64,000 bases of DNA from SB11 sp035906255 (GTDB lineage Bacteria > Bacteroidota > Bacteroidia > UBA8524): contig JAMIFM010000020.1 in assembly GCA_035906255.1 (NCBI GenBank), positions 62,001 to 126,000 of the forward strand. Reading direction: 5' to 3'. Below, piece after piece: positions 18,942 through 27,828 of the stretch. A program made the position numbers and the translations under genes. Position 1 is the first letter of the stretch; every line of letters starts with the position of its first letter. The notes below the pieces were generated by a model. It had not been told where the DNA came from, searched no databases, and saw only the letters and a list, made by a program, of their open reading frames with translations.

Positions 18942-19895
18942 TTAATCAGCAATAGGGTTATTAATTGCAGGTAATGTGCGCAGGTATGCGTAAATGGCAC
19001 TTACTTCACCATCTGTAAGCTGGTTATAAGGCAGCATTGGGTAGCGTAATTGTTTACCATTTTTGCGTTTTCCGTAGCGCATTGCTTTTACAAAATCTTC
19101 TTCTGTCCAGCTTCCGATACCAGTTCCGTCAGGGGTAATATTTTTCGACAGGATTAATTTACCCTGTAAATCCAACAATTTATTACCGCCGCCATAAAAT
19201 CCTTTCGATTTTTCGGGGGTAAGCTCACTGTTAGTAGCAAAATCGGCACTATGACAAGCAAAGCAGGCATACAAACCGTTGGCAAGGTATTTACCCCACG
19301 TCAATTTATCATTGGTATCAGGCACCGAAATAGGAGCTGCGGGGAAAGGGAGAGGTTTTGCAGCAGCAGCAAAATTTGCCAGTGCTTTGGTTAAAAAACC
19401 GGGCTTGCTGGCCTGCGGTTCTTCACTGCTTGCTTTCAAACCGTACGCATCACTGCGCAACCATGCAACAATACTGTTTATATCTTCATCACTTAGTAAT
19501 GGAAATTTAGGCATGTAAGGGGGCGCATAACTACCGTCTTTACGCAAGCCGGTACGTAAAAAATACACCAGCTCACCATCAGTCCAGTTACCAATACCTT
19601 TGATAGAGTCGTGGGTGATATTCATTGAATATATTTCACCAAAAGCAGGAGGTAAATCTATAATCCGTTTACCTACCAATTTGTTATTAGCATCACTGTG
19701 GCAATGAATACACAACATTGATGCTATTTTTTCACCTTTTGCAATACGCTCGGGTGTTGCATCAACTTTTACTTCGGGTATTTTGGGAGCATCATAACTT
19801 GGAATGCCTTTAAAATGAACATAAGCAGCCACTGAGGCTACAATAACAATTAATGAACCAAGCACAATGCCCAGTACTTTCAAGATTTTTTTCAT
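18942..19895 (-). CDS. Diheme c-type cytochrome
   Basis: A 317-residue protein with an N-terminal membrane helix (about 5-26) that acts as anchor or signal, followed by two class I cytochrome c domains. Heme sites are C62-IHC-H66 (LCIHCHSD) and C211-FAC-H215 (ACFACHSAD). Downstream methionines in PPYMPKFP and RYPMLPYNQ are candidate axial ligands. It faces the periplasm and carries electrons. The oxidase operon starts 9.6 kb upstream on the same strand and ends 262 bp before it, so it may feed that oxidase, but a separate redox role (for example with a dehydrogenase) is equally possible. Confidence 0.9.
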   Translation of the reverse strand: MKKILKVLGIVLGSLIVIVASVAAYVHFKGIPSYDAPKIPEVKVDATPERIAKGEKIASMLCIHCHSDANNKLVGKRIIDLPPAFGEIYSMNITHDSIKGIGNWTDGELVYFLRTGLRKDGSYAPPYMPKFPLLSDEDINSIVAWLRSDAYGLKASSEEPQASKPGFLTKALANFAAAAKPLPFPAAPISVPDTNDKLTWGKYLANGLYACFACHSADFATNSELTPEKSKGFYGGGNKLLDLQGKLILSKNITPDGTGIGSWTEEDFVKAMRYGKRKNGKQLRYPMLPYNQLTDGEVSAIYAYLRTLPAINNPIAD

Positions 19896-20157
19896 AGGCT
19901 TTATAGGTTTCTGCTACTAAGGTAATTGTTTGTTTTCTGTTTGTGAAAGATAACTTGCTGGTTGGCAAAAAGTTGCGAAACGAATAAATAAGCGTAGTTC
20001 CGCCTCGGGTAAAGTTTTGATATTTTCATAGTTTGTAAAAAATGGGGGGCGAAGATAACGGAAGCTAACCAACAGTACTACCGTTTTTTCACGGTATTAT
20101 AGTGGTTTCAGAGAAAAATAGCTTAATAAATTAATTGCTTGACGACGGTATCCGCGT

Positions 20158-20553
20158 TTACTTATTTGCTTTGCCCTTATCGTATTTATAACCACTCACA
20201 AAATGTAGTGCTATCATACGTGAATATCGAAATATAAGCGTTGAACCTATGATTACTACGCCCAATATCCAAAACAGATAGGTATTAACGCTTGGGTTAT
20301 CAATAAAAAGATTCAGCAATATTCCTATTATAAGCCCTATGGCCACATTAATACCATAGCTTATATACATTGCACTCCAAAAGAAACCGGTTTCTTTTTC
20401 AAACTTTAACCCGCACACAGGGCAGTGCTCATTAAAGTGCAAAAATTTTGAAGGATTGTAAAACGGGTGGGTAAAAAACTTTCCGCTACGGCACTGGGGG
20501 CATTTACACTTTATAAATGCCATTAGCGAACTGTTTTCGTGCATATTACACAT
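20158..20553 (-). CDS. DUF983 family membrane protein
   Basis: A 131-residue protein with the DUF983 layout: an N-terminal zinc-ribbon-like part (KCKCPQCRSGKFF, HCPVCGLKFEKETGFFW), then two membrane helices (about 58-80 and 88-108). The conserved GFFWSAMYISYG follows the second Cys pair. It is the last gene of the cytochrome oxidase operon, 15 bp after the small CPMC protein gene. Members are often linked to cox gene clusters; the function is unknown. The start could be the ATG at 20553 or an internal Met just before AFIKCKCP. Confidence 0.85.
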   Translation of the reverse strand: MCNMHENSSLMAFIKCKCPQCRSGKFFTHPFYNPSKFLHFNEHCPVCGLKFEKETGFFWSAMYISYGINVAIGLIIGILLNLFIDNPSVNTYLFWILGVVIIGSTLIFRYSRMIALHFVSGYKYDKGKANK

Positions 20554-20568
20554 GGATATATGGGGAAA

Positions 20569-20814
20569 TTAGGCAATTGCCTTACGCTTGCGGTAACTGC
20601 GGTACCAAAAGAAACTTACTGCGCCCACCAATATATACGGCATGGCAAGCAGGTATAAGATACCGTCGTTTAAGCCCATACCTACTGTATTACCCTCTTT
20701 TAAGCCTGATTCAACAGAGGTTTTACACATGGGGCATTGTGCAGCAACTTCGTTTACGGTAGCAAGTAAACATATAAACACTACCAATACGATGATTTTG
20801 GTCAGGTTTTTCAT
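20569..20814 (-). CDS. Small membrane protein with CPMC motif, cox-operon-linked
   Basis: Starting at the ATG at 20814 gives 81 residues with signal peptide MKNLTKIIVLVVFICLLATV...AQ, then CPMCKTSVESGLKEGN just after the cleavage site, a hydrophobic helix (ILYLLAMPYILVGAVSFFWY) and a basic tail RSYRKRKAIA. The Cys pair would face the periplasm and could bind copper or heme or serve in thiol exchange during oxidase assembly, but this is inference. It lies between the DUF420 and DUF983 genes with 1-bp and 15-bp gaps. Longer starts upstream are possible but would spoil the signal peptide. Confidence 0.8.
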   Translation of the reverse strand: MKNLTKIIVLVVFICLLATVNEVAAQCPMCKTSVESGLKEGNTVGMGLNDGILYLLAMPYILVGAVSFFWYRSYRKRKAIA

Positions 20815-20815
20815 G

Positions 20816-21403
20816 TTATGTAAGGTAATATGGAACAATGAGCAAATATACAACAACCCCGGTTACCGAAACGTATAACCATAGGGGAAAAGTCCAGCGT
20901 GCAAGTTTCCTGTGCTTATCAAACTGGCCTGCAAACGAACGGTAAATAGTAAATAATACCATAGGCACTATGGCAGTAGCTAATAGTATGTGCGTTAGCA
21001 GAATAAAGTAATAAATATACCGAAGGCTTCCTGCTGCTGTAACTTCTTCAGCACTTAACAAACCATCGTGGTTTAAATCGCCAAATTTTGTTTCGGCAGC
21101 TAAATAGTGATAGGTAACATACGACACTAAAAACAGCCCTGAAAGAAAAAACGCTGATAACATTAATGCCTTGTGAGTACCTCTTTTTTGGTTACGGATA
21201 GCTATATAACCCGCTACCAACAAAACTGAAACAGCCGAGTTTATAAATGCATTAAGTTTTGGAAGGAACGTTACATCAAAGCTGCCTTGCAAGCCCTCTT
21301 TTCCGGGTATAAATAACAACAAAGCTACCACCAAAGGGATGGCTATGGATATACCCAATATTATACGAAAGTATAGTTTATCGTTGGTTGCAAATGTGTT
21401 CAT
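20816..21403 (-). CDS. DUF420 membrane protein with an EF-hand-like loop
   Basis: A 195-residue protein with five predicted helices, matching DUF420 (YozB/CtaM-like), a family linked to assembly of heme A-type oxidases. Conserved histidines include those in VTYHYLA and ILLTHILLA, possible heme or copper ligands. The loop between helices carries DLNHDGLLSAEE (residues 109-120), which fits the EF-hand calcium loop pattern D-x-N/D-x-D-G-x-L-x-x-x-E. It overlaps the Sco gene end by 4 bp (ATGA), so it is translationally coupled in the cox operon. Confidence 0.85.
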   Translation of the reverse strand: MNTFATNDKLYFRIILGISIAIPLVVALLLFIPGKEGLQGSFDVTFLPKLNAFINSAVSVLLVAGYIAIRNQKRGTHKALMLSAFFLSGLFLVSYVTYHYLAAETKFGDLNHDGLLSAEEVTAAGSLRYIYYFILLTHILLATAIVPMVLFTIYRSFAGQFDKHRKLARWTFPLWLYVSVTGVVVYLLIVPYYLT

Positions 21404-22056
21404 AAAGGATTCTTGTATTCGGCCAGTAACAGTTTAACATCTTCTTTCAATTGCAACACCTCGTTCATTTTCAAACCGTCGTATGCACCGCGTATGCGCC
21501 CTTCTTTATCAACCAAAATAAGATGCTGTGAGTGTGCAATTTGGTCTGCACTGGCACCATCAGCTTTAGGCAATAAATATTGGTTTTGTATAAACGCTAT
21601 TTGGTCGTACTTACCTGTTACAAAAAACCAGTTACCGTAGCGAATATCCCTAACTCTTGCATATTCGGCAAGTACTTCGGCACTGTCGTTCTCAGGGTCA
21701 ACCGTATGCGATATAAATACTATATCGGGGCTTTGCTTGTATTTATCATACACCAGTGTAAGGTTGTTGTTCATCTTAGGACAAACACCCTGACAACGGG
21801 CAAAAAAGAAGTTAACAACGCGTATTTTACCCTTTACGCTATCGTCAGTAATTAAAAAGCCCTTTTGGTCTGTAAAACTAAAAGGGCCAACAGTATGGTA
21901 TGTAGTATCTTTTGCTCCCGCAGCTAAATAACGGTCGCCGTATATGGGTAGTATAGCTCCGGCTTTAAAAGTGCCTTGTTTTAATATTGCTACAAAACCT
22001 ATGGGTACTAAAAAAAGTAATACTAAATAAATCTTTTTCCGTGCAGGGTTGCTCAT
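21400..22056 (-). CDS. Sco family copper chaperone for cytochrome oxidase
   Basis: A 218-residue membrane-anchored thioredoxin-fold protein (N-terminal helix about 9-26). It has the copper-binding CxxxC motif FARCQGVCPKM (C88, C92) and a candidate His ligand (H175 in IAHSQHLILVD), spaced from the following Asp as in Sco1. It delivers copper to the CuA site of subunit II or reduces its cysteines. Its start overlaps the stop of the subunit IV gene by 1 bp. Position in the operon confirms the oxidase assembly role. Confidence 0.93.
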   Translation of the reverse strand: MSNPARKKIYLVLLFLVPIGFVAILKQGTFKAGAILPIYGDRYLAAGAKDTTYHTVGPFSFTDQKGFLITDDSVKGKIRVVNFFFARCQGVCPKMNNNLTLVYDKYKQSPDIVFISHTVDPENDSAEVLAEYARVRDIRYGNWFFVTGKYDQIAFIQNQYLLPKADGASADQIAHSQHLILVDKEGRIRGAYDGLKMNEVLQLKEDVKLLLAEYKNPL

Positions 22057-22412
22057 CAGCTGTTAAATGTGCTCCAAAAATTGCCTTCGTACAACATCCA
22101 CGCTACAAAAAACACAATAAACATGGTAGGAACCACAATACTTAAGATAAGGTTTGTGCGTTCGTGTTTTAAGTGCATAAAGAAGCCTACAATAAGTACT
22201 GCTTTAACCAAACCCAAGCCGATAAACAAAATGTTACGACCCATGCTTGGAGGCATTACAAAGTATAATAAAATATCAACTACAGTGATGGCGGTCAAAA
22301 TCCAGAAAGTCCTCCAGATTTCACTCGTACCATGGCTTTCTACGTGGTATAGTTTTTCCTGTGCGTTTTCGTACAGGTAAGTTTCTTTGTCTTTATATTC
22401 TACGTGTGACAT
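22056..22412 (-). CDS. Cytochrome c oxidase subunit IV (caa3 type)
   Basis: A 118-residue protein with three membrane helices (about 35-52, 58-77, 84-108). The segment GLGLVKAVLIVGFFMHLKHE is the hallmark of the prokaryotic COX4 small subunit. It lies between the subunit III and sco genes, with a short charged N-terminus (YKDKETYLYENAQEKLYHVE). It stabilises the oxidase complex rather than carrying redox centres. Confidence 0.9.
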   Translation of the reverse strand: MSHVEYKDKETYLYENAQEKLYHVESHGTSEIWRTFWILTAITVVDILLYFVMPPSMGRNILFIGLGLVKAVLIVGFFMHLKHERTNLILSIVVPTMFIVFFVAWMLYEGNFWSTFNS

Positions 22413-22460
22413 TGTTTGCGTTGGTTTAAATGTTACGGTGAATTTTTACTTTCTAAAAAA

Positions 22461-23222
22461 TTATATCAGGTAGAAGAAGGTGAATACGAATACCCAAACC
22501 AAATCTACAAAGTGCCAGTAAAGACCTACTTTTTCAACCATTTCATAATGGCCGCGTTTTTCGTAAGTCCCTTTCAACACATTGATATATGTAATAACGT
22601 TTAGTACCACTCCGCTAAATACGTGGAAACCGTGGAAACCTGTTACGATAAAGAATAGAGCCGAAAAAGTTGGTGCTCCGCTGATACGGTCAGCTACCTC
22701 CCAATGTAAATGTCCAAACAATCCTAAATGCTCTGTTTTCTTAATCCCCTCGGGGCTAAGTGCAAAGTGGTTACCGTTTAAGGTAGCACCGTCACCTATA
22801 AATTGTGCCCATTCCCATGCTTGACATCCCAAAAATGCAGCACCGCCAATAATGGTAAGCAACATATAACGGGCTACTTCTTTCTTAGAATTACGGTGTC
22901 CTGCTTCAACCGCTAACACCATGGTTACCGAACTGAAGATAAGGATAAACGTCATCAAACTAACAAAGAACAAAGGCAAGTGAACGCCGTGCAAAAACGG
23001 AAAGTGGTTAAACACCATATCAGGCAAAGGCCAAGGTAAACTGGTATCGCCTGCGGCACTAAAGCGGTGTACACCATAGGTTATCAGCAAACCTGAAAAG
23101 GTGAAGGCATCTGATAACAGGAAAAACCACATCATCAATTTGCCATAGCTTACGTTAAAGGGTGAACGCCCGCCCGACCATTCGTTCGTGGGGTTGGCTG
23201 TTGCTACTGAGTGTCCTGACAT
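22461..23222 (-). CDS. Cytochrome c oxidase subunit III
   Basis: A 253-residue COX3 protein with about seven helices. Typical features are the WFFLLSDAFTFSGLLI start of a helix, the conserved WEWAQF, FFIVTGFHGFHVFSGV and the C-terminal VGLYWHFVDLVWVFVFTFFY. Subunit III is needed for oxidase stability and proton uptake. It is 12 bp downstream of a second, shorter COX3-family gene, so the complex may contain two III-type subunits or they may form one functional unit. Confidence 0.93.
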   Translation of the reverse strand: MSGHSVATANPTNEWSGGRSPFNVSYGKLMMWFFLLSDAFTFSGLLITYGVHRFSAAGDTSLPWPLPDMVFNHFPFLHGVHLPLFFVSLMTFILIFSSVTMVLAVEAGHRNSKKEVARYMLLTIIGGAAFLGCQAWEWAQFIGDGATLNGNHFALSPEGIKKTEHLGLFGHLHWEVADRISGAPTFSALFFIVTGFHGFHVFSGVVLNVITYINVLKGTYEKRGHYEMVEKVGLYWHFVDLVWVFVFTFFYLI

Positions 23223-23234
23223 TTCTGTTTTTTC

Positions 23235-23870
23235 TTAGCGGTTCAAAAATAAAAACAAATAAAGATATATCCATAGAAGGCCTACAAAATGCCAGTATGT
23301 TTTACACATACTGATAGTAAGCAGGTTCTTTTTATGAATGTTTAATTTAAAACTTTGCACAGTCATTACCAGCAAAAATATGATACCGCCCAACACGTGC
23401 AGCACGTGCGTAGCTGATATAATATAAACAAAACTGCTGGCGGGGTTTTGGCTACCTACATAGGTAACTCCGTATTGGTTTATATACTCTTTACTGGGTG
23501 AGTTATCACCTGTAAGTGTAAACCCGTTTTGGGTCATTTCTGCCCAACCAAGGTATTGTGATACACAAAATGCAATACCTAACGCAAAAGTAATTACCAA
23601 GCCTATTTTAACTTGTCCAAGCTCATCACGCTTGGCAGCGTAGTAACTCCATTGCATAGTGATACTGCCTAATATAGCCAGCACTACACTGTACATAAAT
23701 TGCATCGGCAGCGGGAAAATATCCCAGTTACCTTCGGCTCTGCGCACAATGTATGCACTGGTGAAAGCAGCAAACAACATTATCATAGCCACTATCATCA
23801 CCCATAAAGAGAACTTTTTGGGGTGAACGGCATAATTTTCTGTCGGTTGTTTAGTTACCACTGTGTTCAT
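23235..23870 (-). CDS. Second cytochrome c oxidase subunit III family protein
   Basis: A 211-residue COX3-fold protein with five to six helices: KKFSLWVMIVAMIMLFAAFTSAYIV, a middle section ending QYLGWAEMTQNG, SFVYIISATHVLHVLGGIIF and the terminal KTYWHFVGLLWIYLYLFLFL. It is clearly homologous to but diverged from the downstream 253-residue subunit III. Tandem coxC-type genes are common in Bacteroidota oxidase operons. Starts 12 bp after the heme O synthase gene. Confidence 0.9.
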   Translation of the reverse strand: MNTVVTKQPTENYAVHPKKFSLWVMIVAMIMLFAAFTSAYIVRRAEGNWDIFPLPMQFMYSVVLAILGSITMQWSYYAAKRDELGQVKIGLVITFALGIAFCVSQYLGWAEMTQNGFTLTGDNSPSKEYINQYGVTYVGSQNPASSFVYIISATHVLHVLGGIIFLLVMTVQSFKLNIHKKNLLTISMCKTYWHFVGLLWIYLYLFLFLNR

Positions 23871-23882
23871 TGTTTATTACCC

Positions 23883-24785
23883 TCACACTTTATCAAATAC
23901 AAAAGCCAGCAACACTACGGGCAAGTATATAAATGCTGCAAACATTAGCGTACGGGCATTTTTTATACTGCAATCTTTATACAAGCGGGCTGCAAGCCAC
24001 ACCATAGCTGCTGAAGCTATCAAAGCAATAATGGTTGATACCATTCCTACAATGCCTATTTGCAAAGGCAACAGTACTGAGGGTATCAATACGGTAGTCC
24101 AAATCAGCACTTGGAAAGCACTTTTTTTACCTCGTCCTTCAAACGAAGGAAGCAGGTAAAAACCAGCACGGCGATAATCATCGTCCAATATCCAAGCTAC
24201 TGCCCAAAAATGGGGGAACTGCCAAAAGAACTGAATCACAAACAGGGCTATTGCACCTGCATCAATACTACCTATTACAGCCGTCCAACCCAACATGGGA
24301 GCCACTGCACCGGGAAATGCACCTACAAATACAGCTATGGGCGATATACGCTTAAGCGGGGTATATATAAACGCATAAGATATTAATGAAAACAAGGCTA
24401 AATACCCTGTTACATCATTAAAATAGTATCCAAGTAAAAACACACCACCTAATCCTGTAACAAGGCTAAAAATAATAGCCTCATTTATTCCCATGCGTTG
24501 GGTGGCCACGGGACGGTTGGCTGTGCGTACCATCATTTTATCGTAATCACGCTCGATTACCTGATTAATACCATTAGCAGCACCAACCACCATTGTACCG
24601 CCCAATACCAGCAGCCAAAACAGCGGCCAGTCGATTGATGCAGCAGGTGCCAATATAAAACCCATAGCGGCTGAAAACACTACTGTAAGTGTCAGCCTGA
24701 GTTTCAATAATTGACTGTAATCACGCAGTTTGTTTTTCAACGAAAACGAAACAGGACTTACAGTATCTATGGTTTTGCTAATCAT
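23883..24785 (-). CDS. ctaB: Protoheme IX farnesyltransferase (heme O synthase)
   Basis: A 300-residue UbiA-superfamily membrane enzyme that attaches a farnesyl group to heme B to make heme O, the first step towards heme A. The Asp-rich motif is NGINQVIERDYDKMMVRTANRP (N and D residues bind prenyl diphosphate and Mg), and the second is WILDDDYRRAGFYLLP. About nine helices. It overlaps the CtaA gene stop by 1 bp. Essential for the heme A oxidase encoded around it. Confidence 0.95.
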   Translation of the reverse strand: MISKTIDTVSPVSFSLKNKLRDYSQLLKLRLTLTVVFSAAMGFILAPAASIDWPLFWLLVLGGTMVVGAANGINQVIERDYDKMMVRTANRPVATQRMGINEAIIFSLVTGLGGVFLLGYYFNDVTGYLALFSLISYAFIYTPLKRISPIAVFVGAFPGAVAPMLGWTAVIGSIDAGAIALFVIQFFWQFPHFWAVAWILDDDYRRAGFYLLPSFEGRGKKSAFQVLIWTTVLIPSVLLPLQIGIVGMVSTIIALIASAAMVWLAARLYKDCSIKNARTLMFAAFIYLPVVLLAFVFDKV

Positions 24786-25858
24786 TAAGTACTTTTTTCT
24801 TCTACAACACTGCCCTTGTAATTAAATACAAGAATGGCAACATAAAATTGTGCGGCTATCAGCAAACCTGCAAGTGTAACGTGCAGCAAGCGGGCAACCG
24901 CGGGAAGGTCGAAAAAGATATTTGCCGTGCCCAGCACAATCTGCAAAGCAGCTATGCCCAAACCCCATGTAAGGGCACGCACCAGCGTATTACTTTTTTC
25001 TAACCTATTGGCAACCATCATGTATAATATCATCATGGCAGCCATTACAAATACCGAAAGGCTTTTGTGCGATGCCAAAACATAATCCACAAGTTGCGTC
25101 CAGCTATGGCGGCTTCCTTGTGCTTTAGGCACCCATTCGTCAACCGCTTCTCTCACTTTAGTCCCGTAATAAATCTGAACTAACGTAAGTAAAATAACCC
25201 CATACACCAGCGTTTTCAGCCAGCCTGTATGCTTTATTCGGTCAAGTCCTTCGGCGGCATGGTTTCTAAATACGGCAGCCATCATCAATCCCACAGTCAC
25301 CAAAGAGGCCAGCATGTGTATGCTGATGGTATCCCCTTTTAAATTACTCTCCACAACTTTGGCTCCGAGCCATGCCTGAAACAACGTGAATAAGAACGAT
25401 GCGATGCTTAATAAGGTTATCGACTTTTTTGTTTTCCAATATTGGAAAGACGAAACCAACGTAAGCATCATAAAAATCCCCACAAATACACTCACCATAC
25501 GGTTCACCCATTCTATATATGTATGGGTTGGGTTATAAAGAGCGTAATCGTGTTTGGTATAAACCGCCCATTGGGTCGGCTCAAAACTTTGTGATGTGGT
25601 AAAATTGCTTTGCGCCACCCACAACCTTTCATCTTTTATTATCATTTGCCCTTTTTTATACTCATGGTTGGGCTTCCATATTAATTCGCTTTCGTTTGAA
25701 GGGGGAATGTAGTATCCGAAACATTTTGGCCAGTCGGGGCAACCCATTCCTGAGCCTGTGATACGTACTAATCCTCCTATAAAAATCAGAAAGAGAATAG
25801 AGGCAACAGAAAGAAGACCGATTTTTCTGAAAAACGTTTCTGATAAAATCCTCTTCAC
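24785..25858 (-). CDS. ctaA: Heme A synthase (COX15/CtaA) with a periplasmic insertion
   Basis: A 357-residue, eight-helix enzyme oxidising heme O to heme A. The N-terminal half has GGLVRITGSGMGCPDWPKCFG with the loop cysteines C40 and C46, then HTYIEWVNRM carrying a likely heme-ligand His (H112) and Glu116. The C-terminal half has SHKSLSVFVMAAM and RLLHVTLAGLLIAAQFY. Between C46 and H112 is an extra segment of about 40 residues (61-97) with the pattern W-x5-Y-x2-G-x2-I ... LW-x-A ... P-x2-W, resembling a CBM5/12 carbohydrate-binding module (see findings). Confidence 0.93.
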   Translation of the reverse strand: MKRILSETFFRKIGLLSVASILFLIFIGGLVRITGSGMGCPDWPKCFGYYIPPSNESELIWKPNHEYKKGQMIIKDERLWVAQSNFTTSQSFEPTQWAVYTKHDYALYNPTHTYIEWVNRMVSVFVGIFMMLTLVSSFQYWKTKKSITLLSIASFLFTLFQAWLGAKVVESNLKGDTISIHMLASLVTVGLMMAAVFRNHAAEGLDRIKHTGWLKTLVYGVILLTLVQIYYGTKVREAVDEWVPKAQGSRHSWTQLVDYVLASHKSLSVFVMAAMMILYMMVANRLEKSNTLVRALTWGLGIAALQIVLGTANIFFDLPAVARLLHVTLAGLLIAAQFYVAILVFNYKGSVVEEKST

Positions 25859-25875
25859 TATTGCCCCTGTTTATA

Positions 25876-27783
25876 TTATCTGAAACTAAACCACCTTCTT
25901 AGTACTGCAAACAATACTTTCGATTCGGTGTTTTCGTGTGAAGCTTCAGGTGCATTTGCATTGTGTATCGGAGCAGCTTCAGTATGTTCAATAGGCTCAA
26001 GCTGTCCTTCATCAGGCACGTTTTGAGGGATGAAATCCTGCTCAACATCAGGCCTGCTGTAGTCATAAGGCCAACGGTAAACGGTTGGCACTTCACCGGG
26101 CCAGTTACCATGTATGTGCTTAACAGGTGCAGTCCACTCAAGTGTGTTTGATTTCCATGGGTTTTGTTCGGCTTTCTTACCCCAGAAGATTGAACGTACA
26201 AAGTTGTACAAGAAAATAACCTGAGCTACAGAAGCCAATATAGCTGCGATGGTAATGAACTCATTAACGTTTTGCCATTGTGCAAACTCAGGCATTAGGT
26301 TAAAGAACGCATAACGACGTGGCACACCCGCCATACCCATAAAGTGCATTGGGAAGAATACCATGTATGCTGCCGCAAAAGTTAACCAGAAGTGAACATA
26401 CCCAAGAGTGTTGTTCATCATACGGCCGTACATACGTGGAAACCAGTGGTAAATACCGGCCAACATACCAAATATAGCAGCACTACCCATTACCAAGTGG
26501 AAGTGGGCAACTACGAAATAAGTATCGTGAAGGTTGATATCAAGGGTTGCGTTACCCAACCAAATACCTGTTAAACCACCGGTGATAAACAACGACACCA
26601 AACCGATACCAAACAACATACCGGGGGTGAAGTGGATATTACCGCGCCACAAGGTAGCAAGGTAGTTAAAGGTTTTAACCGCCGAAGGAACAGCGATAAT
26701 CAATGTTAATATCATAAATACTTCGCCCAAGAATGGGTTCATACCTGTGATAAACATGTGGTGACCCCATACAAGGAATGAAAGGAACGCAATACCCAAC
26801 AACGATATAATCATCGCAGTGTAACCAAAAATTGGCTTGCGGGCATTGGTTGCAATAACCTCAGAGGTGATACCCAACGCAGGCATCAAAATGATATATA
26901 CTTCAGGGTGACCCAAGAACCAGAACAAGTGCTGGAACAAAATGGGGCTACCACCAATATTATCCAAAGCTCCTAAACCGTTTGCCCAAATATCAGACAA
27001 GTAAAAGCTGGTACCGAAGCTACGGTCGAATATCAATAACAAACCTGCGCTCAATAATACAGGGAATGAAAGCAAACCAAGAACGGCAGTTAAGAAAAAT
27101 GCCCAAATGGTTAGAGGTAAGCGGTTCATGCTCATACCTTTAGTACGCATGTTAAGCACTGTAGCGATGTAGTTGATACCACCCAATAATGATGATACGA
27201 TAAACAACACGATAGCTACCAGCCACAACGTCATACCCAAACCTGAACCCGACATGAATATCTCATTCGCACTCAACGGAGGATAAATTGTCCAACCGCC
27301 TGAAGCAGGGCCTGTACCTATAAACACTGATATAACCAGTACTACGCTCGACATAAAGAAGAACCAGTACGATAGCATATTCATAAAAGGTGAAGCCATA
27401 TCACGGGCACCTACCTGCAACGGAATAAGCAGGTTACTAAAAGTACCGCTAAGACCGGCTGTTAGTACATAAAATACCATGATGGTACCGTGTATGGTAA
27501 CTAAGCCCATATAAAAGCCTGCGTCAATACGACCACCTTTACCCCATTTACCCAAAATGGTTTCAAGGAAAGGGAAGGTTTCATCAGGCCAAGCAAGTTG
27601 AAGCCTGAACAATACGGACATAAACATACCAATGAAACCCATAATAATCCCTGTAACAAGGAATTGTTTTGAGATCATTTTATGGTCCATACTAAAGACA
27701 TACTTCGAAATGAAGGTCTCTTTGTGATGGTGCTCGGCATCATGATGCCCGGCATGTGCTGTATGTGTTTGCGAGTGGGCCAT
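25876..27783 (-). CDS. ctaD: Cytochrome c oxidase subunit I
   Basis: A 635-residue heme-copper oxidase core subunit with about 12 helices. Visible ligands and motifs are the low-spin heme His in VTIHGTIMVFYVL, the CuB His-Tyr pair in WFLGHPEVYIILMP, the CuB His-His in VWGHHMFITGM, and the heme a3/a histidines in YFVVAHFHLVMGSA. The N-terminus is very His-rich (AHAGHHDAEHHHKE), and the C-terminus carries a Pro/Glu-rich tail. It reduces O2 to water and pumps protons. It lies between subunit II and the heme A synthase gene. Confidence 0.97.
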   Translation of the reverse strand: MAHSQTHTAHAGHHDAEHHHKETFISKYVFSMDHKMISKQFLVTGIIMGFIGMFMSVLFRLQLAWPDETFPFLETILGKWGKGGRIDAGFYMGLVTIHGTIMVFYVLTAGLSGTFSNLLIPLQVGARDMASPFMNMLSYWFFFMSSVVLVISVFIGTGPASGGWTIYPPLSANEIFMSGSGLGMTLWLVAIVLFIVSSLLGGINYIATVLNMRTKGMSMNRLPLTIWAFFLTAVLGLLSFPVLLSAGLLLIFDRSFGTSFYLSDIWANGLGALDNIGGSPILFQHLFWFLGHPEVYIILMPALGITSEVIATNARKPIFGYTAMIISLLGIAFLSFLVWGHHMFITGMNPFLGEVFMILTLIIAVPSAVKTFNYLATLWRGNIHFTPGMLFGIGLVSLFITGGLTGIWLGNATLDINLHDTYFVVAHFHLVMGSAAIFGMLAGIYHWFPRMYGRMMNNTLGYVHFWLTFAAAYMVFFPMHFMGMAGVPRRYAFFNLMPEFAQWQNVNEFITIAAILASVAQVIFLYNFVRSIFWGKKAEQNPWKSNTLEWTAPVKHIHGNWPGEVPTVYRWPYDYSRPDVEQDFIPQNVPDEGQLEPIEHTEAAPIHNANAPEASHENTESKVLFAVLRRWFSFR

Positions 27784-27828
27784 TATTTAATTACTGTTAA
27801 TATCGTTTAAAAATTACTTTACTAAAAA

